From NCBI GenBank assembly GCA_964548855.1, contig CAZJSR010000006.1, forward strand, positions 3,787 through 67,786: a stretch of DNA of 64,000 bases. The letters are read 5' to 3'. Below the pieces are notes generated by a model, which made no database searches, had not been told where the DNA came from, and saw nothing but the letters and a program-made list of their open reading frames with translations. This stretch comes from UBA3206 sp964548855 (lineage in GTDB: Bacteria > Bacillota_I > Bacilli_A > Acholeplasmatales > Anaeroplasmataceae). A program made the translations under genes and the position numbers. Positions 46,085 through 55,521 of the stretch are shown here, piece after piece; the first letter of the stretch is position 1, and each line of letters begins with the position of its first letter.

Positions 46085-46379
46085 ATAGGAAATGAAATAG
46101 CATATCTTTTGCCAGGATAATTGATGGGATGATTGATGTATCTATTTCATACAATTGTTATAATTTTAGTTTTTTAGATCTATATCGTTACAGGTTTTGT
46201 AAATGAGAAATCTCAAATGTATATATAAAAACTATAATAAGATTTATTAAAAATAAAGGTGTAATTCATTTTAATTTTTATAAAAAGAGATATTGGAATG
46301 AAAAAAGTTTTCTCATCCATCGTGTCTTTCTACTATGTACAATTTATCTCAATATGATATTGTAAAACTCGATTCCTTT

Positions 46380-46440
46380 TGTTTCGAAATATTAAATCTA
46401 GTTTGATATACTAGAAATATTTTGAAATATTTTTTCCCTT
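46380..46440. repeat. Terminus repeat-family copy
   Basis: CTAGTTTGATATACTAG at 46398-46414, followed by TTTGAAATATT. In reverse complement this gives ATATTTCAAA then CTAGT, as in the 41.9-42.1 kb elements. Confidence 0.5.
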
Positions 46441-47371
46441 GTTTTTGATATTACTTAAGTATGCAAAATGTTATAAAAAAATAGATTGTTGTGAGATGAA
46501 TCTTTTGTTTTTTTTAAAAATGTTTTTATTGCAGATGATGCTATTCAAATTAGATCGTTAGTTTGTATTTTGGCCTTAATTTTTTATTTTTGAAATTTGA
46601 TGATGTATATACCAATTTTATTAGTAATTTAATTCTAGTTTTATGAACTTTTGAATTTGTTTTTATTGATGCATATAATCCTTTACAATGTGTTATTATT
46701 TTTTTGTATTTATTAGTACAACTTCTTTTATGATTTGTATTAAATGAATATTCTTACTTTGGATGGTTTTATATTTTTTTTGTTTGCGATTATTAATTTT
46801 CTATATTGTACTTTGAAAAAAATATTATAGATTTATTCTTCGATTGTTTTTTTTAAAGTGTTCTGGTTTACTGTGGATTTGTATGTTTATATTTTTTTAT
46901 ATTATAAAAAAGCATGTATAGTTAGGTTTATAAAAAAATATTTTCAAGATTATAATACAAATTAAAATGTGGTTTGAAGAACTGTTAAAAAAACGGATTT
47001 TATTAAATCTAAAATGTTTGATTGAAGTGAAATAGTATCATTTTTCAATAAGCTATTAACTATTTTATTAATAGAAAAAAATATAGTGTTTTATATATAA
47101 CTATTAATGTCGATGATTAAAATATAAAAAAATATTTACTTTGCAAATTAGAACCTTTTACTATATTGACTTTATATTTGTTTCTTTTGTCGGTGTCTTG
47201 CTTATACATTTTTTGTAAGAATGTATTTTATAACAATTGTATGTTACTTGAATTTTGATTCTAACTAAAAAAAGCTGAAAAATATTAAAAAAGATAAAAA
47301 AATAAGAAAAATGAAGAATTTAAAAGTGCTTATTTGCCACTTTTAGAGATAATTTATGCGGAATATAATAA

Positions 47372-47392
47372 AAACGCCTAAAATAGGCGTTT
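47372..47392 (-). terminator. Terminator of the hemW-xer-deoB-adh transcript
   Basis: AAACGCCTA/TAGGCGTTT, AAA loop. On the minus strand it is followed by a T-rich tract. It is 150 bp beyond the adh stop. A second weaker hairpin (TAAAAGTG/CACTTTTA) lies at 47321-47345. Confidence 0.75.
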
Positions 47393-47460
47393 AAATTGAT
47401 TTTATTGTATAAAAGTTCTTAAATAATCTATTTTATGGACAAAATTTATTTTTTCAAAAA

Positions 47461-47541
47461 AAACAATAGTTTTTAAAACTTAATTATTTAGTATAGATTC
47501 TTAAAGAATCTAGTTTACATAACTAGTAGAGCTTTGAAATA
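47461..47541. repeat. Terminus repeat-family copy next to adh
   Basis: CTAGTTTACATAACTAG (47510-47526), with TTATTTAGT at 47484-47492 and CTTTGAAATATT to the right. In reverse complement the order ATATTTCAAA, CTAGTT, ACTAAATAA matches the 41.9-42.1 kb element. Confidence 0.5.
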
Positions 47542-48714
47542 TTATTTTGCGAGATTTAATATCTCTATGCATTTATCATAATCAATAATTATTCTATCAG
47601 GAACCGTTCTTTTACCTTTAAATGTAAAATTATACGCTAATTCATGAAATATTGCTGGATCTATATTTAGTTCACTTAATCTAGTAGGCATACCTATTTC
47701 CTTATAGAAATTTTCTAATTTTATTATTCCATTATATGCATCATTACTAAAATCTTCAGTAGGAGTTACATCTAGTACTTCTATTGCAAATCTTCTAAAT
47801 CTTTGAATATCACTCTTGTATACAACTTTTGCCCATGCAGGAAAGATAACCGCAAGTCCTGCTCCATGTGCAATTTCAGGATATTTTCCAGAGAGTTCAT
47901 GTTCTATTTGATGAACAGGCATATAATATTCTTTTCCTGCACCTGTAAATCCATTATGTGATATACTTGAAGCCCACATTAGTGTTGCCCTTGCTTCGTA
48001 GTTTGTAGGGCATTCTAAGACTTTTTTACCAGCTTTCAGTACTTCTTTACACAAAGCTAAGTCAAACGCGTCTGTAAGAGATGTATTATCATTTATAGAA
48101 TAATATCTTTCCATTGTGTGCATCATTATATCTACTATTCCACAACTTGTTTGATATTTATCTACTGTATATGTGAGTTCTGGATTTAAAATAGCGAAAA
48201 GCGGTCTATGATATTCACTATTAAAACCTCTTTTTTCTTTTGTTTTTTCATTGGTTATTACACATGATTCACTCATTTCACTTCCTGCAGCGCTTAGTGT
48301 TAGTATTACACCTACTGGGAGTGATGAAGTTAAAGTTTTTTCTTTTATATGGAAAAGCCATGGATTAAAATCTATTAGCGCTCCATCTGCGATAGATTTA
48401 GCGCTATCGATTACAGAGCCTCCACCAATTGCGAGTATGAAATCAATATTATTATCTTTACATAATTTTATACCTTCTAATACTAATTCATTAATTGGAT
48501 TAGCATTAACTCCTCCAAGTTCTATGTAATTAATATTATTTTCTTTTAGTTTAAATATAACTTTATCAAGCAACCCTGTTTTTTTTACTGAAGATTTACC
48601 ATAATGAACTAAGACATTTTTAAAACCATAGCTTTTTATAATTTCTCCTATTTTCTCATCTTCTTTTTTACCAAAATATACTTTTGTTGGTGTGTAGTAT
48701 ATAAAATTATTCAT
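47542..48714 (-). CDS. Iron-containing alcohol dehydrogenase
   Basis: 390 aa. Group III (BdhA/YqhD-like) ADH: FGKKEDEKIGE, GGGSVIDSAKSIADGA nucleotide site, and metal ligands spread over D, H (MHTME), H (HQIEHELSG) and H. Probably NAD(P)H-dependent reduction of an aldehyde. Its GGAGG and ATG overlap the end of deoB by 8 bp, so it is translated with it. It may reduce acetaldehyde from deoxyribose-phosphate breakdown; that link is inference. Confidence 0.9.
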   Translation of the reverse strand: MNNFIYYTPTKVYFGKKEDEKIGEIIKSYGFKNVLVHYGKSSVKKTGLLDKVIFKLKENNINYIELGGVNANPINELVLEGIKLCKDNNIDFILAIGGGSVIDSAKSIADGALIDFNPWLFHIKEKTLTSSLPVGVILTLSAAGSEMSESCVITNEKTKEKRGFNSEYHRPLFAILNPELTYTVDKYQTSCGIVDIMMHTMERYYSINDNTSLTDAFDLALCKEVLKAGKKVLECPTNYEARATLMWASSISHNGFTGAGKEYYMPVHQIEHELSGKYPEIAHGAGLAVIFPAWAKVVYKSDIQRFRRFAIEVLDVTPTEDFSNDAYNGIIKLENFYKEIGMPTRLSELNIDPAIFHELAYNFTFKGKRTVPDRIIIDYDKCIEILNLAK

Positions 48715-49882
48715 CTATTTCCTCCAAGAATGACGTACCTATTTTTTGTTTTTCTACGTCAAAATTTGATGCGATAGTTTGACCTATATCAGCAAATGTT
48801 TCTCTTATTTTTAAATCTTTACTCTTTATATTTTTACTATATACTAAAAGAGGTGTATATTCTCTAGTATGATCTGTACCTTTCCATGTAGGGTCATTAC
48901 CATGGTCTGCAGTTATAATTAATAAATCATCATCTAACATATTTTCAAGGATTTCAGGTATTTTTTCATCAAATTCTTTTAAAGCATTTGCATAACCAAT
49001 TACGTTTCTTCTATGTCCCCATAGTGAATCAAATTCAACGAGATTAATATAATAGAGCCCTTTATTGTGGTTATTTTTAATTGATTCAATATATTTATTT
49101 AATCCATCTAGATTACTATTTGTCTTTATAGCTTTTGTAATACCTCGTGCATTATAAATATCATTAATTTTTCCAAATGCTACAACATCGATATTATTTT
49201 GTTTTAAATTATCTAATGTCATTATATTAAAAGGTTCTAATGCATAATCATGCCTATTAGGAGTTCTATAAAAATCATCTAGAGTTTCTCCTAAAAAAGG
49301 TCTTGCGATAATTCTTGCGACTTTCCATCTAGGATCTAAGCATATTTTTCTTGTAATTTCACATACACGGTATAATTCTTCAAGTCCGAAATATTTCTCA
49401 TGTGCTGCGATTTGTAGTACACTATCACTTGATGTATATACAATTAATTTTTTAGTTTTAATGTGAGTAGGCCCTAAATCTTTTATTATCTCTGTACCAG
49501 ATGCACTATAATTTCCAATTATCTCATATCCTGTTTCTTCTTCTATTTTCTTTATAAGTTCATCTGGGAAACCTGTATCTGTAAAAGTCATAAATGGTTC
49601 GTTTACTAAAAGTCCCATTATTTCATAATGTCCTGTAAGAGTATCTTTTCCTTTTGAAATTTCTTTGCATTTTCCATAAGAACCTAATACTTCATCATTT
49701 TTATTATAAATTATATTATATAAACCAAGTTTTTTTAAGTTTGGAAGTGATAAATCCTTACAATTTTCTAATATATGAAGAAGGGTATTACTACCTAAGT
49801 CATTATATAGAACACTATCAGGTAAAAAACCACAACCAACACTATCCGCAACTATTAAAAAAATTCTTTTGTATTTTCTCAT
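48707..49882 (-). CDS. deoB: Phosphopentomutase
   Basis: 391 aa, alkaline-phosphatase-type fold. Mn ligands in IVADSVGCGFLPD, KGKDTLTGHYEIMG (phospho-Thr) and ITADHGNDPTWKGTDHTREY. Interconverts (deoxy)ribose 1- and 5-phosphates in nucleoside salvage. GGTGAAATT site. Between the nucleoid-associated gene and adh in one transcript. Confidence 0.95.
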   Translation of the reverse strand: MRKYKRIFLIVADSVGCGFLPDSVLYNDLGSNTLLHILENCKDLSLPNLKKLGLYNIIYNKNDEVLGSYGKCKEISKGKDTLTGHYEIMGLLVNEPFMTFTDTGFPDELIKKIEEETGYEIIGNYSASGTEIIKDLGPTHIKTKKLIVYTSSDSVLQIAAHEKYFGLEELYRVCEITRKICLDPRWKVARIIARPFLGETLDDFYRTPNRHDYALEPFNIMTLDNLKQNNIDVVAFGKINDIYNARGITKAIKTNSNLDGLNKYIESIKNNHNKGLYYINLVEFDSLWGHRRNVIGYANALKEFDEKIPEILENMLDDDLLIITADHGNDPTWKGTDHTREYTPLLVYSKNIKSKDLKIRETFADIGQTIASNFDVEKQKIGTSFLEEIDE

Positions 49883-49886
49883 AATT

Positions 49887-50870
49887 TCACCTATTTGTTA
49901 TTTTACCAATATTTTTGATTTCTATAGATATAGTACCATCAGGATTATTAATAAAATTAATATAATTATCATTGTCAAAATATTCACTAGGAAATGTAAT
50001 TTCAATTCCTGTATCAGTTGTTATCTTATGATTAATTCCCTCTTTTGCTGCAACTTCTCTTGGAAGAGGTAATTCTTCTGGCACATTATATTTTGTAATC
50101 GTATTTTCAAATTCTTCTTTTAAAAGATCATTATTTTTAAAAACTGTTTGTGCAAGTTTTTTTGTATCTAAAACTAAATTTTCTTTTGAATTTTCGTAAA
50201 TATATGCTTTAGTAGCCGCAACTATATTATTACTTTCACTTACTTTTTCGCTAATTGCTATTGCGGCTTTTTTAATTATATTTAGTCCTTTTTTTGTAGA
50301 CATTTCATATCCTGCCCTACATAATAAATCAGGAATAATTAATTTAGTTTCATTATTAATTTTTCTTTTTTTATCTTTAAATATTAAAGAATTAGTATCT
50401 AAATTTATAAGCATATAAATATTTGCGCTAGCTGGCAAAATAGAATTATTAACAATTAAAGAATTAGAAACACCATTTTCTGTCATATTTACATTATGAA
50501 TAAACTTCTCTTTATTTTCTAAATATAAAGAGGCAAAATATCTATTTCCTAAATGTGAAAAATCTAGTACAATTATATCAGTTTTTTTAAGATCCTCAGT
50601 TTCTTTTATAAAACCATAATAATTCTCTGTTATTTCTTTGCTTAGTTCAACAAATGTTATTTCTTCTTTTTCATATTTATCAAGTAATTGATAAATATTT
50701 GAATTTATGCTGATTTCTCCTAAATTTTTATTTGAATCCTCAAAAATACGTTCAATCATTTTATCTAGAAAGGTAGAAAGACCAATTTCTAATTCTAATT
50801 CATTATTAGAATTAATTAACATATCATTTTCAGTATCAATTATATTTAATAAAGCCTTATTAATAATCAT
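49887..50870 (-). CDS. 37-kDa nucleoid-associated protein (YejK/NdpA-like)
   Basis: 327 aa. The pattern VLDFSHLGNRYFASLYLENKEKFIHNV and the C-terminal GIEITFPSEYF match the NA37/YejK family. Biochemical role unclear; members associate with DNA. AAGGAG site. It is adjacent to the Xer recombinase gene and about 4.3 kb from dif, so a terminus-related function is conceivable but unproven. Confidence 0.78.
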   Translation of the reverse strand: MIINKALLNIIDTENDMLINSNNELELEIGLSTFLDKMIERIFEDSNKNLGEISINSNIYQLLDKYEKEEITFVELSKEITENYYGFIKETEDLKKTDIIVLDFSHLGNRYFASLYLENKEKFIHNVNMTENGVSNSLIVNNSILPASANIYMLINLDTNSLIFKDKKRKINNETKLIIPDLLCRAGYEMSTKKGLNIIKKAAIAISEKVSESNNIVAATKAYIYENSKENLVLDTKKLAQTVFKNNDLLKEEFENTITKYNVPEELPLPREVAAKEGINHKITTDTGIEITFPSEYFDNDNYINFINNPDGTISIEIKNIGKITNR

Positions 50871-50875
50871 TTTCT

Positions 50876-51814
50876 TTACTCCTTATCATCATCTGCAAGT
50901 GGATGGGTTTTAATATAAACATCTTTTATATGGGATTTATCTAAATGAGTATATATTTGTGTTGTTGATATACTCTCGTGACCTAATACTTCTTGTACGA
51001 CTATTAAATCAGCACCACCCTCTAAAAGATGAGTTGCGAAACTATGTCTTATAGTATGTGGCGATATTTCTTTATCTATACCATTATCTATTGCAAGTTT
51101 CTTAATAAATTTAAAAACCCCCTGCCTAGTTAAAGGACCACCTTTATAATTAAAAAACAATAAATTACCAGCATTCTTAGAAATTTTAAGTCTAGCATTT
51201 TCTAAATAGTCTCTTACTGCAATAATCGCTTGATCACCAAATGGTAATCTTCTTTCTTTATCACCTTTCCCAATCACATCAATGTATTTTGCATTAATAT
51301 GAAGATTTGAAACCTTTAAATTTACAAGTTCAGATACTCTAAGACCACATCCGTATAATAGTTCCATAATAGCTTTATTTCTTTTTCCTAATTCTGTACT
51401 TGTTTCGATTGAATCTATCATTTGTTCAATTTCAATTTGCGATAAAACAGTAGGGAGTGTTTTTTCAGGTTTAGGTGAATCAATAAGTTTTGATGGATTA
51501 TCATTAATATCTCTGTATTCTTGACATAAGAATGAATGAAAGTCTTTTATTACAGTTATTTTCCTTGCGATACTTTTATTTGTAAGTTTTTGTTTTTTTA
51601 AAGATGTAATATACCTTTTTATCATTAGTTCTGTGATATCTCTAACATCATATACATCTTGATAAGTTTTTAAAAATTTTCCATATTGTCTAATGTCAGA
51701 TAAATAACTATTTATTGTATTATCGCTTAATCTTTTTTCAATTTTAAGATAAGATACAAAATCACTAAATTCATAAAATACTACATCATCTTCATCTTCT
51801 ATGTATTTTTTCAT
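50876..51814 (-). CDS. Site-specific tyrosine recombinase, XerC/XerD-like
   Basis: 312 aa. N-terminal SAM-like core-binding domain (YLKIEKRLSDNTINSYLSD). Catalytic residues: Arg in GCGLRVSELVNL, Lys in GKGDKERRLP, His-Arg in HTIRHSFATHLLEGG, His in LGHESISTTQIYTH, with its Tyr. Its closest look is XerD. It starts in a TAATG overlap with hemW. The dif site is about 5.3 kb away, closer than usual for XerC/XerD genes. Confidence 0.92.
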   Translation of the reverse strand: MKKYIEDEDDVVFYEFSDFVSYLKIEKRLSDNTINSYLSDIRQYGKFLKTYQDVYDVRDITELMIKRYITSLKKQKLTNKSIARKITVIKDFHSFLCQEYRDINDNPSKLIDSPKPEKTLPTVLSQIEIEQMIDSIETSTELGKRNKAIMELLYGCGLRVSELVNLKVSNLHINAKYIDVIGKGDKERRLPFGDQAIIAVRDYLENARLKISKNAGNLLFFNYKGGPLTRQGVFKFIKKLAIDNGIDKEISPHTIRHSFATHLLEGGADLIVVQEVLGHESISTTQIYTHLDKSHIKDVYIKTHPLADDDKE

Positions 51815-52908
51815 TAAATAAACTCCTTCGCAACAACATTTTCTAGCATATATCCTTTTTTAGTTACTTTAATTATATCTTTATTTATTTGAATTAAATT
51901 ATTATTCATTAAATAACTAAAATCAAAATCTTCTAAAGGATCTGATTTAAATCTTTTTTTATATTCTTTTATAGATACTCCATCTAACATTCTTAAACCT
52001 AATAAAAAGAATTCCTTCTTTTTATCATTTAAATCAAGCTTCGTCTCATCATAAATATAATTTTTAATATATTTATTATATGAAATATTATTATCATATC
52101 TAATAGAATTTAAATATCCAGACGCACCTATTCCTACACCTATATATTCGAGACTTTTCCAATATAACATATTATGAATAGATTCATAACCTGGATATGA
52201 ATAATTACTAATCTCATAATGATGATAAATATCTTTTAATTTATTATTAATTAAATCCATCATATCAGAAACTAAATCATCATCTAATGGTTTGAATTTA
52301 TTTTTCAAATATTTATGATAAAATACCGTTTTTTCTTCTAAAATTAATGAATAAAGTGATATATGTGGAATTTTTAATTCTTTTATTATTTTAATATTAT
52401 TTAAAACATTTCCGATTGTATCGATGGGATATGCATACATTAAATCGATATTTATATTAGTTATTCCTTCTTTTCTTAAAAGTTCTATAGAATTAACTAT
52501 ATCTTTATATGTATGATGTCTTCCTAAATATTTTAGATGTTCATCATTAAATGATTGCGCTCCAATTGATACTCGATTGATATTATACTTTTTAAATAAA
52601 ATAACTTGTTCATGTGTTAGTAATTCTGGATTAATTTCAATAGTAAATTCTTTAAAATGCAAGTTTAAATTATTAATATATAGTAATAATTTTTCTAAAT
52701 TATCTAAATCAAGGACATTAGGTGTTCCACCACCAATATATATTGATATTATCTCTTCATTTAAATATTTTTTATATGAAGCTAATTCTTTAATTAATAA
52801 ATCAATGTAATTTGATATCCTATTTTTATCAAATGAAACTGTTTTATGAAAATCACAATAATTACATATACTATTACAATATGGAATATGAATATATAAG
52901 CCTCGCAT
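51814..52908 (-). CDS. hemW: Radical SAM protein HemW
   Basis: 364 aa. Iron-sulfur motif CNSICNYCDFHK (CxxxCxxC), GGGTPNVLD, and ASQSFND/VSIGAQSF as in HemW (heme chaperone, formerly annotated HemN). No heme biosynthesis gene is seen in the window. GGTGAT site. First gene of the xer-NAP-deoB-adh transcript. Confidence 0.92.
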   Translation of the reverse strand: MRGLYIHIPYCNSICNYCDFHKTVSFDKNRISNYIDLLIKELASYKKYLNEEIISIYIGGGTPNVLDLDNLEKLLLYINNLNLHFKEFTIEINPELLTHEQVILFKKYNINRVSIGAQSFNDEHLKYLGRHHTYKDIVNSIELLRKEGITNINIDLMYAYPIDTIGNVLNNIKIIKELKIPHISLYSLILEEKTVFYHKYLKNKFKPLDDDLVSDMMDLINNKLKDIYHHYEISNYSYPGYESIHNMLYWKSLEYIGVGIGASGYLNSIRYDNNISYNKYIKNYIYDETKLDLNDKKKEFFLLGLRMLDGVSIKEYKKRFKSDPLEDFDFSYLMNNNLIQINKDIIKVTKKGYMLENVVAKEFI

Positions 52909-52925
52909 CTAAATCACCTATTTTT

Positions 52926-52931
52926 ATTATA
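52926..52931 (-). promoter_or_regulatory. Candidate -10 of hemW promoter
   Basis: TATAAT on the minus strand directly downstream of the MATE terminator, 17 bp before the hemW ATG. No -35 is recognisable. Confidence 0.35.
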
Positions 52932-52941
52932 CAATAATGTT

Positions 52942-52969
52942 AAAAAAAATGCTTAGTTTTCTAAGCATT
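52942..52969 (-). terminator. Terminator of MATE gene
   Basis: AATGCTTAG/CTAAGCATT with TTTT loop and eight T on the minus strand. Overlaps the MATE stop codon. Confidence 0.85.
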
Positions 52970-54337
52970 TTCAAATTCATTTTTTTTGTTGTCTGTTAAA
53001 TTAACAACCCAATCTTTCTTTTTAACTAAAATAATACCTATTATTCCTTTGAATATATCTAAACTTCTTACAATTGAGTAAATCCATAATATATTTAAAT
53101 TTGTCTTCATGGCTAAAATCCAAGAAATTGGAACATATAATATAATCATAAGTCCTGTATCTAAAAAGAACGTTTCTTTAGTTTTTCCGCCAACTCTTAA
53201 TGTGAAATATGAAAGTACTGCCATAGTTTGACCAACTAAAAATACTGCATAAATTATAATTAATTGAGTTGCGAGTTCTTTTTGTTGTGGAGTAACTTCT
53301 TTAAAAATATAAGGGATCACAAACGATAAGGCACATAAAATTAATGTGCTAATTATTGACATATAAAATCCTAACATTAATAATTTTTTATTTTCATCTA
53401 TAGCTTTATCAAATTCGTTAGCCCCAAGTCTTGAACCAACCATTACACCTATTCCAACAGATAATCCTTGGATTAATATAAAGAATATGTTGCTGACGGT
53501 TGTGACTATTGAAATACTTGATAATACTCCATCTCGCTGTGAAAATGCCATACTTTGTAGTACCATACCTACAGAATATCCAATTTCATTAATGAATAAA
53601 ATCCAGCCAATTTTAGTTATATTTTTAAATAATTTCCACTCACATTTAAAGTTAACAAATGATTTTTTACAAAATGGAAATTTTTTAATAGATGAAATTA
53701 AAAATAATATTAACATCTCTACAGTTCTTGCTAATATAGTTGCGATTGCGGCTCCTACTACTCCTTTATTTAATACTGTAATAAATAAATAATTAAAAAC
53801 AATATTACATGTTATTGCACATAAAGATGAATAAAAAGTATATTTAGTTTCTCCAATTTCTCTTAATGAAGATGAATAATTCATTCCTATTGCATATGGA
53901 ATATATGAAAACAATACTACTTTTAGGTATTTTGTTCCTTCTGATAAAATTAAATCACATTCAGCATCTTTATAACAAAATAAATATACCATTTTATTTC
54001 CAAAGAAATATACAATTGGAATAACAATTATTAATAATAAAGTAGAAACAATTAATTTATAACAAAATGACTGTTTAAGATGTTCATCATCACCACTTCC
54101 AAAGAATTGTTGAATAAATATTCCAGCACCTTCAATTATTCCAAAAATCATCATATTGATAATATATGAAACCTCGTTTGCTGCGTATACTCCTGATACC
54201 GCAACATTTGATACCGTACCAACCATAATATTATCAACGAAACTTACAAGGAATGTAATAAAAGCTGATAACATTACAGGGATACTAATCTTAAAGAATT
54301 TTCTTAAAAATGCTTTATCTTTAAAGCATTCAAACAT
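52961..54337 (-). CDS. MATE family efflux transporter (second)
   Basis: 458 aa, about twelve helices. Typical N-terminal FFKISIPVMLSAFITFLVSFVDNIMVG with conserved features of the MATE/MOP exporters. It differs from the MATE at 1085-2446 in sequence. GGTGTTAG site overlaps the end of the DUF4250 gene, so both form one unit. Substrate unknown. Confidence 0.9.
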   Translation of the reverse strand: MFECFKDKAFLRKFFKISIPVMLSAFITFLVSFVDNIMVGTVSNVAVSGVYAANEVSYIINMMIFGIIEGAGIFIQQFFGSGDDEHLKQSFCYKLIVSTLLLIIVIPIVYFFGNKMVYLFCYKDAECDLILSEGTKYLKVVLFSYIPYAIGMNYSSSLREIGETKYTFYSSLCAITCNIVFNYLFITVLNKGVVGAAIATILARTVEMLILFLISSIKKFPFCKKSFVNFKCEWKLFKNITKIGWILFINEIGYSVGMVLQSMAFSQRDGVLSSISIVTTVSNIFFILIQGLSVGIGVMVGSRLGANEFDKAIDENKKLLMLGFYMSIISTLILCALSFVIPYIFKEVTPQQKELATQLIIIYAVFLVGQTMAVLSYFTLRVGGKTKETFFLDTGLMIILYVPISWILAMKTNLNILWIYSIVRSLDIFKGIIGIILVKKKDWVVNLTDNKKNEFENA

Positions 54338-54345
54338 ACTAACAC

Positions 54346-54522
54346 CTACTTTAAAATAAATTTATTAAGTTCAAGATTATAATAATATCCTATATCACTT
54401 AAAATTGACTTAACTTGTTCTATATCATAATCTAAATCATCACATAAATCTTCAAGTGATGAATAAAAATCTCTTAGTTTTGTATTTATTATGGATAATA
54501 AAATATTTGGATCTTTAATCAT
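54346..54522 (-). CDS. DUF4250 family small protein
   Basis: 58 aa. MIKDPNILLSIINTKLRDFY and the pattern DLCDDLDYDIEQVKSILSDIGYYYNLELNKF match the DUF4250 family. AAGGAG site before the ATG. Its stop is 8 bp before the MATE start. Function unknown. Confidence 0.85.
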   Translation of the reverse strand: MIKDPNILLSIINTKLRDFYSSLEDLCDDLDYDIEQVKSILSDIGYYYNLELNKFILK

Positions 54523-54541
54523 AAATTTCTCCTTAAAAAAA

Positions 54542-54563
54542 TAGGAGGAATTATATCCTCCTA
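54542..54563 (-). terminator. Terminator of kduI
   Basis: TAGGAGGA/TCCTCCTA stem with ATTATA loop, then seven T on the minus strand. Confidence 0.82.
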
Positions 54564-54570
54564 AAAAATA

Positions 54571-55407
54571 TTATTTTAAATCAGAAGTTTTAAACCAATC
54601 TTGGTCATCATATTCTTGATTTTCTCCACACATTCCCCAAATGAATGTATAGTTCATTGTTGCAGCTGCACAGTGAATTGACCAAGAAGGTGATATAACT
54701 GCTTGTTCAGGAGCCATAATTATATGACGAGTCTCATCAGGACGTCCCATAATATGGAATACACGTTCAGTTTCAGGGAAGTCAAAATAGAAATAAACTT
54801 CCATTCTTCTTTCATGTGTATGACATGGCATTGTATTCCAAGAAGACCCTGGAGCTAATTCAGTCATACCCATAGCTAATTGACAAGATTGACATACATC
54901 TTTATGAATATATTGATTAATTACACGTTTATTCATGTGTTCAACATCACCAAGTGGCTTATGATTAGCTTTTTCATAGTTAATATAAATAGTTGGGTAA
55001 GTTTTATGAGCTGGTGATGAATTTACATAGAACTTTGCTGGATTATTAGGATCAATTGATTCGAATACAATTTCTTTTGTTCCCATTCCAATATACATTC
55101 CATCTTTTGGTAAAATTTCATATTCTTTACCATCTAATGTAACTTTACCTTTTCCACCAACGTTTATGAATCCCATTTCACGACGTTGTAAGAAATAATC
55201 AGCTCGTAATTCATCGGCTGAATCTAAAACTACCGCTTTATTTACAGGCATAATTCCTCCTGCAATCATACGATCTTGGTGTGAATAAGTAAAAACAATT
55301 TCATCTGCTTCAAAAACAGTTTGAATTAAATAATGTTTTCTTAATTGTTCAGTATCATATTTTTTTGAATCTTCTGGATGATTCGCATATCTAACATCTA
55401 ATTTCAT
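54571..55407 (-). CDS. kduI: 5-dehydro-4-deoxy-D-glucuronate isomerase
   Basis: 278 aa, full length for KduI. Cupin-like metalloenzyme with HTHERRMEVYFYFDFPE metal motif and VMAPEQAVISPSWSIHCA. Isomerises the unsaturated-uronate product of pectin or glycosaminoglycan lyases. I chose the ATG with GGAGG 9 nt upstream; the frame starts 5 codons earlier. A terminator and its own promoter separate it from the kinase upstream. Confidence 0.95.
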   Translation of the reverse strand: MKLDVRYANHPEDSKKYDTEQLRKHYLIQTVFEADEIVFTYSHQDRMIAGGIMPVNKAVVLDSADELRADYFLQRREMGFINVGGKGKVTLDGKEYEILPKDGMYIGMGTKEIVFESIDPNNPAKFYVNSSPAHKTYPTIYINYEKANHKPLGDVEHMNKRVINQYIHKDVCQSCQLAMGMTELAPGSSWNTMPCHTHERRMEVYFYFDFPETERVFHIMGRPDETRHIIMAPEQAVISPSWSIHCAAATMNYTFIWGMCGENQEYDDQDWFKTSDLK

Positions 55408-55436
55408 TTTAATTTCCTCCATTTATGTTCTTAAAT

Positions 55437-55445
55437 AGTATACCA
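55437..55445 (-). promoter_or_regulatory. Extended -10 promoter of kduI
   Basis: TGGTATACT on the minus strand, 29 bp upstream of the ATG. No -35 is evident. Confidence 0.45.
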
Positions 55446-55482
55446 TAAATTTATTAATTTTTATATATTTAAAAGCTTCTTA

Positions 55483-55510
55483 TAAAAAAAAGATGGCAAA
55501 TAATGCCATC
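55483..55510 (-). terminator. Terminator between kdgK and kduI
   Basis: GATGGCA/TGCCATC with a 5-nt loop and eight T on the minus strand. Confidence 0.82.
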
Positions 55511-55521
55511 CTTAAGTTTAA

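Larger units (their letters stand above)
45073..47541. other. 2.5-kb AT-rich gene desert at the replication terminus
   Basis: No credible gene on either strand: frames are short and low-complexity and have no ribosome binding sites. It lies between convergent genes (Fic-like, +; alcohol dehydrogenase, -). It contains the dif site (45605-45632), an adjacent roughly 110-bp palindrome, three copies of AAACATAGTCA, and several CTAGTTT-type palindromes. Composition is skewed: line 46561-46620 has 33 T, 15 A, 8 G and 4 C. Short pieces such as ATGGACAA (three times) may be remnants of an insertion element, which I cannot identify. Confidence 0.8.

Noticed and set aside
41700..47541. CRISPR array
   Set aside because: Repeats are degenerate, palindromic and irregularly spaced, and no cas genes are present.
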